Positions 45,588 to 49,453 of a stretch of DNA of 49,453 bases are shown here, piece by piece. The stretch is from contig JAFSXD010000034.1 of NCBI GenBank assembly GCA_017444245.1, forward strand, positions 1-49,453, given 5' to 3'. This stretch comes from Selenomonadaceae bacterium. Lineage in GTDB: Bacteria; Bacillota; Negativicutes; Selenomonadales; Selenomonadaceae. The position numbers and the translations under genes were made by a program. The notes beneath the pieces were generated by a model, which had not been told where the DNA came from, did not search any database, and saw only the letters and a program-made list of their open reading frames with translations. How positions within the stretch are numbered: the first letter of the stretch is position 1; every line of letters starts with the position of its first letter.

Positions 45588-46916
45588 TTGAAACCGATTG
45601 TTGCGATAGTTGGACGCCCAAACGTCGGCAAGTCCACTCTTTTTAATCAAATTGGAAAAAAACGCATGTCAATCGTCGACGACATGCCCGGAGTAACTCG
45701 CGACAGAATTTACATGGACGCCGTCTGGTTGGATCACGAATTCACTTTGATTGACACGGGCGGCATAGAAATTTTGTCGAAGGATAAAATTTTGACGGAC
45801 ATTCGCGCGCAAGCCGATATCGCTATGGACGAGGCGGACGTAATAGTTTTTGTCGTCGACGGACGCACGGGCATAACTTCTTCAGACGAAGAAATTGCAA
45901 AAATTCTGCGCGGCACTGATAAACCAATCGTCGTTGCCGTCAACAAAATTGACAGCATTCAGCTGGACGTTAACACCTACGAATTTTATAATTTGGGTCT
46001 TGGCACGCCGATAGGAATTTCCGCAAGCAACGCGTTGAACTTGGGCGATTTACTCGACGCCGTGACGGAACATTTCCCCGAAAACGAAAAAGATTCGCAC
46101 GAAGATGACGAAATCAGAATTGCCGTAATCGGTCGTCCAAACGTCGGCAAATCTTCGCTCGTCAATTCACTCTTGGGAGAAGAACGCGTGATTGTCAGCG
46201 ATATTCCGGGCACAACGCGCGATGCAATCGACACACATTTTTTCAAAGACGGTATAAAATTCACGCTGATTGACACGGCGGGCATGCGGCGTAAATCGAA
46301 AATCGACGCCCCCGTTGAACGTTACAGCGTCATGCGTTCCCTTCGCGCAATCGACCGCGCAGATGTCGTGTTGATGTTGATTGAGGCTCCGGCGGGAATT
46401 ACCGAGCAGGATAAAAAAATTGCCGGCTATGCTCACGACTCCGGAAAAGGTTGCGTTATCGTCGTCAACAAGTGGGATATTTTCCCCAACAAACATGACA
46501 GATCGACGAATCGATTTACCGACGAACTGCGCGACGAGATAGGATTTTTGCAATACGCGCCGGTGCTTTATGCCAGTGCGTTGACGGGGCAACGTGTCAA
46601 TCGCGTGACGGAACTTGTGAAATTCGTAGCCGAACAACAATCAATGCGCATTCAGACGAGCGCGCTAAACGAATTAATTCGCGACGCCGTTGCAGTCAAT
46701 CCGCCGCCCACGAAGAAAGGCAAGCAACTGAAAATTTTGTTCGCCACGCAAGCTGATATTTGTCCGCCGCGTTTCATTCTCTTCGTGAACGATCCTGAAC
46801 TGGTGCACTTTTCTTATCTGCGATTCATTGAAAATCGTTTGCGTGAAAGTTACGGTTTCGAGGGGACGCCGTTAAAATTTGTTATTCGTAAACGCAATGA
46901 GGAAGGAGAAATTTAG
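45588..46916 (+). CDS. der: Ribosome biogenesis GTPase Der (EngA)
   Basis: A 442-residue protein with two tandem GTPase domains and a C-terminal KH-like domain, required for 50S subunit assembly. G1 and related motifs occur twice: GRPNVGKSTLF with DTGGIE and NKID, then GRPNVGKSSLV with DTAGMRRKSK and NKWD. The start is TTG 45588, seven bases after AAGGAG; it gives the usual KPIVAIVGRP opening. A longer frame from 45504 is only translation of the GATC arrays and is rejected. plsY follows. Confidence 0.97.
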   Translation: MKPIVAIVGRPNVGKSTLFNQIGKKRMSIVDDMPGVTRDRIYMDAVWLDHEFTLIDTGGIEILSKDKILTDIRAQADIAMDEADVIVFVVDGRTGITSSDEEIAKILRGTDKPIVVAVNKIDSIQLDVNTYEFYNLGLGTPIGISASNALNLGDLLDAVTEHFPENEKDSHEDDEIRIAVIGRPNVGKSSLVNSLLGEERVIVSDIPGTTRDAIDTHFFKDGIKFTLIDTAGMRRKSKIDAPVERYSVMRSLRAIDRADVVLMLIEAPAGITEQDKKIAGYAHDSGKGCVIVVNKWDIFPNKHDRSTNRFTDELRDEIGFLQYAPVLYASALTGQRVNRVTELVKFVAEQQSMRIQTSALNELIRDAVAVNPPPTKKGKQLKILFATQADICPPRFILFVNDPELVHFSYLRFIENRLRESYGFEGTPLKFVIRKRNEEGEI

Positions 46917-46977
46917 CGTGGGTAATCAGCGAAAAATTTTTTGACGGTTAAAAAGTTTTGAGGGGAGATGACGTGAA

Positions 46978-47553
46978 ATGACGGCGGGAATTTTAATTTT
47001 GAGTTATCTTTTGGGCTCAATCCCGAACGGATTAATTTTCGGCAGACTTTTTTGGCACAGGGATTTGCGCAATTACGGAAGTAAAAATATTGGCGCGACA
47101 AATGCATGGCGTGTGCTTGGGGCTAAGGCGGGAATTTTAATTTTCCTGCTGGATTTTCTGAAAGGCGCGTTGAGTGTCCTGCTTGCGAAAATTTTTTTAG
47201 GCGATGCATGGTTAATGGTCTGCGCGGGAATTTTGGCGGTAATCGGTCACACGTTCAGCATTTTTTTGGGACTGCGCGGCGGCAAGGGAGTTTCGACGGG
47301 GCTCGGCGTAATTTTCATGCTCATTCCAAAAGTAACTGTGTGTGTATTTTTAATTTGGCTGGTAATTTTCCTTGCGACGCGCTATGTTTCGCTGGCGTCA
47401 ATTATTGCGTCGATAATGACGCCGATTTTGGCAATCGCCTTTGATGAACAAATCCCGTTCGTAGTTTTGGGCGTCGTTGCGGCGATTTTCATTGTCTACA
47501 AGCACAGAGAAAATATTTCAAGACTTCGCAAGGGAAGGGAAAATAGGTTTTAG
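46978..47553 (+). CDS. plsY: Acyl-phosphate:glycerol-3-phosphate acyltransferase PlsY
   Basis: A 191-residue integral membrane enzyme that makes lysophosphatidic acid, the first step of phospholipid synthesis. The three family motifs are visible: LLGSIPNGLIFGR with YGSKNIGATNAWR, then GHTFSIFLGLRGGKGVSTGLG, and YKHRENISRL near the end. Five or so hydrophobic segments fit. The SD GAGGGGAG precedes the ATG. der-plsY is a common Firmicute pairing. The stop TAG is the first part of a short AGCT array. Confidence 0.95.
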   Translation: MTAGILILSYLLGSIPNGLIFGRLFWHRDLRNYGSKNIGATNAWRVLGAKAGILIFLLDFLKGALSVLLAKIFLGDAWLMVCAGILAVIGHTFSIFLGLRGGKGVSTGLGVIFMLIPKVTVCVFLIWLVIFLATRYVSLASIIASIMTPILAIAFDEQIPFVVLGVVAAIFIVYKHRENISRLRKGRENRF

Positions 47554-47575
47554 CTGGTAGCTGGTAGGTTTTAGT
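47549..47575. repeat. AGCT-type short array, plsY-ftsZ gap
   Basis: Two AGCTGGT units flanked by GGTTTTAG copies. It supplies the plsY stop codon. Confidence 0.65.
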
Positions 47576-47601
47576 TACCGGAAAGGTTTGGTAAATCGCC
47601 T

Positions 47602-48777
47602 ATGTCAATAACATCATTGGATGATTCGCGCACGAGTTCCGAATTTGCCAACGCGAGGAACGACACAAATATAAAACGCGCTGTCGTTAGGATAAAAGTC
47701 TTTGGCATTGGCGGCGCAGGTAACAATGTTTTGAAACGTCTGTCGGAAAATCATTTTGCCGAAACAGATTTAATTGCGGTAAACACTGAATCGGAAGTGC
47801 TGAACTTCGTCGGCAACGCCAAAGTAAAATGTTTGCAGATTGGCGCAAATTTGACACGAGGCAAAGGCACGGGCGGCAAAGTCGAACTTGGCGAACGCGC
47901 GGCAAAAGAAGACGCTGAACGAATAAAAAATATGATATCGGGCGCGGACATGATTTTCATAACGGCAGGCATGGGCGGCGGCACAGGCACGGGCGCAGCT
48001 CCCGTCATTGCGAAAATTGCTAAGGAAATGGGAACTTTAACCGTTGGCGTCGTGACAGTTCCTTTCGCATTCGAGGGCAAGCCCAAACAACGAAAAGCCC
48101 TTGAAGGCGTCGTGAAAATGCAAGCGTACATGGACGCGCTGATTGTCGTGAAAAATGATAATCTGATGATGTTGCAGGAAAATCGAAACTTGACTTTGGT
48201 TGAAGCTTTTCGCGCGGCTGATTCGGTTTTGATTCAAGCGATCCGTTGCATCATTGAATTAATTTTGACGACGGGAATCATCAACGTGGATTTTGCGGAC
48301 GTGACGACAATTTTCAAGCAAAGTGATTCGAGCGACGCAATTTTGGGAATCGGCAGGAGTTCCGTCAGCGCAGTTGAAGCAGTCCGGCAAGCGATTAAAA
48401 GTCCGCTTATCGAAAGGTCGTTGACGGGCGCGCGGGGAATTATTTTGAACATAACCGGCGACGAAAATTTAACTCTTTACGACGTGAACGAGGCGGCGGA
48501 ATTTATTTTCAACCAGACGAACGACGACGTAAATTTAATTTTTGGAGTGGTGACGGATAATTCTTTGAAAGGAACTGTTCAAGCCACCGTTATCGCGACA
48601 AATTTTGTGGACAGTCTTGCAATGAAATCGCCGACGATTGATGTTCCGCGAGCGTCGAACACAATTTCGCGCGGTTTTAATTTGGACATGGCTGATTTTG
48701 CAAATCGAAAGATGAATAGAAATCCTGAATCCATTCCGCCGTTCCCGCCGTTTGATTCGCGCAGAAATGACAGGTGA
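47602..48777 (+). CDS. ftsZ: FtsZ-family cell division GTPase, slightly divergent
   Basis: A 391-residue tubulin-like protein that polymerises into the division ring. The nucleotide loop GIGGAGNN, signature GGGTGTGAAP, VVTVPFAFEG and the T7 loop NVDFADV (with the catalytic Asp residues) are intact. Differences from the usual sequence include VNTESEVLNF in place of the NTDxQAL type and KQSDSSDAILGIG. The end IPPFPPFDSRRNDR still resembles the C-terminal partner-binding peptide. It lies outside any dcw cluster, so it could be the only ftsZ or a second copy. The SD GGAAAGG is rather far from the ATG. Confidence 0.88.
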   Translation: MSITSLDDSRTSSEFANARNDTNIKRAVVRIKVFGIGGAGNNVLKRLSENHFAETDLIAVNTESEVLNFVGNAKVKCLQIGANLTRGKGTGGKVELGERAAKEDAERIKNMISGADMIFITAGMGGGTGTGAAPVIAKIAKEMGTLTVGVVTVPFAFEGKPKQRKALEGVVKMQAYMDALIVVKNDNLMMLQENRNLTLVEAFRAADSVLIQAIRCIIELILTTGIINVDFADVTTIFKQSDSSDAILGIGRSSVSAVEAVRQAIKSPLIERSLTGARGIILNITGDENLTLYDVNEAAEFIFNQTNDDVNLIFGVVTDNSLKGTVQATVIATNFVDSLAMKSPTIDVPRASNTISRGFNLDMADFANRKMNRNPESIPPFPPFDSRRNDR

Positions 48778-49453
48778 AAATAATTTTGACGGAAAAAAAT
48801 TTTGCAGAGCTTGACGCATTCGACAGGACGCGGCGACTTATCGGCGAAGAAAATTTTTTAAAGTTGCAATCGTCAACGGTTGCGATTTTCGGAATTGGCG
48901 GCGTCGGTTCATTCACGGCGGAGGCGTTGGCGCGTTCGGGAATCGGCAATTTAATTTTGATTGACAAAGACAACGTTGACGTGACGAATATCAATCGACA
49001 AATTCACGCGTTGCATTCGACGATTGGCGAATCGAAAGTTAAGATTATGCGGCGGCGGATTCTTGACATAAATCCGAACGCAAAAGTTGATACTGTGCAG
49101 AAATTTTATTTGCCGAATGACGACGCGGAAAATTTTTTTCTCCGTCCCTATGATTATGTAGTTGACGCAATCGACACGATAACCGCGAAAATAAATTTGG
49201 TTGTGGAGTGTCGTCGACGAAAAATCCCGTTGATTAGCAGCATGGGCGCGGGAAATAAATTTGATCCCACGCGGTTTAAAGTTGCCGACCTTTTCAAAAC
49301 TTCGGTTGATCCCGTTGCAAAAATCATGCGGAAAAAGTTGAAAGAGTTGGGCATAAAAAATTTGAAAGTGGTTTACTCTGATGAAATTCCCCGCGCAGTC
49401 GATACGGAAAATTTGACGGGAAAAATTATTGGCTCGTTGGCGTTCGTGCCGTC
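48774..49453 (+). CDS. tcdA: tRNA threonylcarbamoyladenosine dehydratase TcdA (3' end beyond window)
   Basis: A partial gene, 226 codons visible, cut by the right edge. It is an E1/ThiF-like ATP-dependent enzyme that cyclises t6A37 in tRNA. The opening FDRTRRLIGEENF, adenylate loop FGIGGVGSFTAEALARSG, LIDKDNVDVTNINRQIHAL, VVDAIDTITAKINL and ISSMGAGNKFDPTRF match TcdA closely. The likely start is GTG 48774, overlapping the ftsZ stop (GTGA); the SD is weak, and a TTG at 48786 is possible. No Cys pair is visible in the part present. Confidence 0.9.
   Translation, partial: MKIILTEKNFAELDAFDRTRRLIGEENFLKLQSSTVAIFGIGGVGSFTAEALARSGIGNLILIDKDNVDVTNINRQIHALHSTIGESKVKIMRRRILDINPNAKVDTVQKFYLPNDDAENFFLRPYDYVVDAIDTITAKINLVVECRRRKIPLISSMGAGNKFDPTRFKVADLFKTSVDPVAKIMRKKLKELGIKNLKVVYSDEIPRAVDTENLTGKIIGSLAFVP

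Overview
The window looks like a chromosome segment of a Negativicute (a Gram-negative, outer-membrane Firmicute, probably Selenomonadales). It carries a complete lipid A block (lpxC-fabZ-lpxA-lpxI-lpxB) and two LPS-type GT9 glycosyltransferases. These sit beside housekeeping genes that fit that class: lysS-greA, tig-clpP-clpX-lon, ftsY, der-plsY, aroF-pheA, glmM, motAB and an ftsZ. Genus cannot be fixed from sequence alone. TTG start codons with strong Shine-Dalgarno (SD) sequences are common. No tRNA, rRNA, CRISPR array or insertion sequence was recognised.

Region 1 (1-10011) is accessory. It holds a Uma2-type nuclease gene, a GT2 glycosyltransferase frameshifted in an A10 tract, and a divergent HTH-like protein. 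Next comes a compact + strand cluster: a viperin-like radical SAM enzyme, a second radical SAM enzyme, a PqqD/RRE-like protein and two tiny ORFs of 57 and 49 codons. It is followed by a 1442-residue protein kinase/NB-ARC/TPR-like protein. The combination of a viperin homologue, RiPP-like maturation genes and a STAND-kinase is the best candidate here for an undescribed system, probably defensive.

Region 2 (10012-23163, all minus) runs from glmM and cbiK through a TIGR04076-like gene, pheA and aroF (ended by a clear terminator). A YitT-family protein, an MBL-fold hydrolase, greA, lysS, two tandem GT9 genes and a nucleotidyltransferase/kinase/SIS-isomerase triple fusion follow. The last three suggest surface glycan synthesis.

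Region 3 (23290-31807, all plus) is the lipid A operon, then motA-motB, acpS, an apparently exported LCM-type methyltransferase and ftsY. Region 4 (31813-38430, minus) is tig, clpP, clpX, lon and queH: protein folding and quality control plus queuosine synthesis.

Region 5 (38431-45375) is a second accessory block. It has a 40-codon ORF and an unrecognised 828-residue membrane-anchored protein of different base style, converging on a single-chain restriction-methylation-specificity enzyme, with a TVP38-family membrane protein upstream. Region 6 (45461-49453, plus) holds der, plsY, a somewhat divergent ftsZ and a partial tcdA.

Across the window, gene junctions carry short tandem arrays built on GATC (8-bp period) or AGCT (7-bp period). 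At least nine genes have a stop codon inside or touching such an array. In front of motB and der the GATC arrays occur as inverted pairs directly upstream of the SD and a TTG start, which could form regulatory hairpins.
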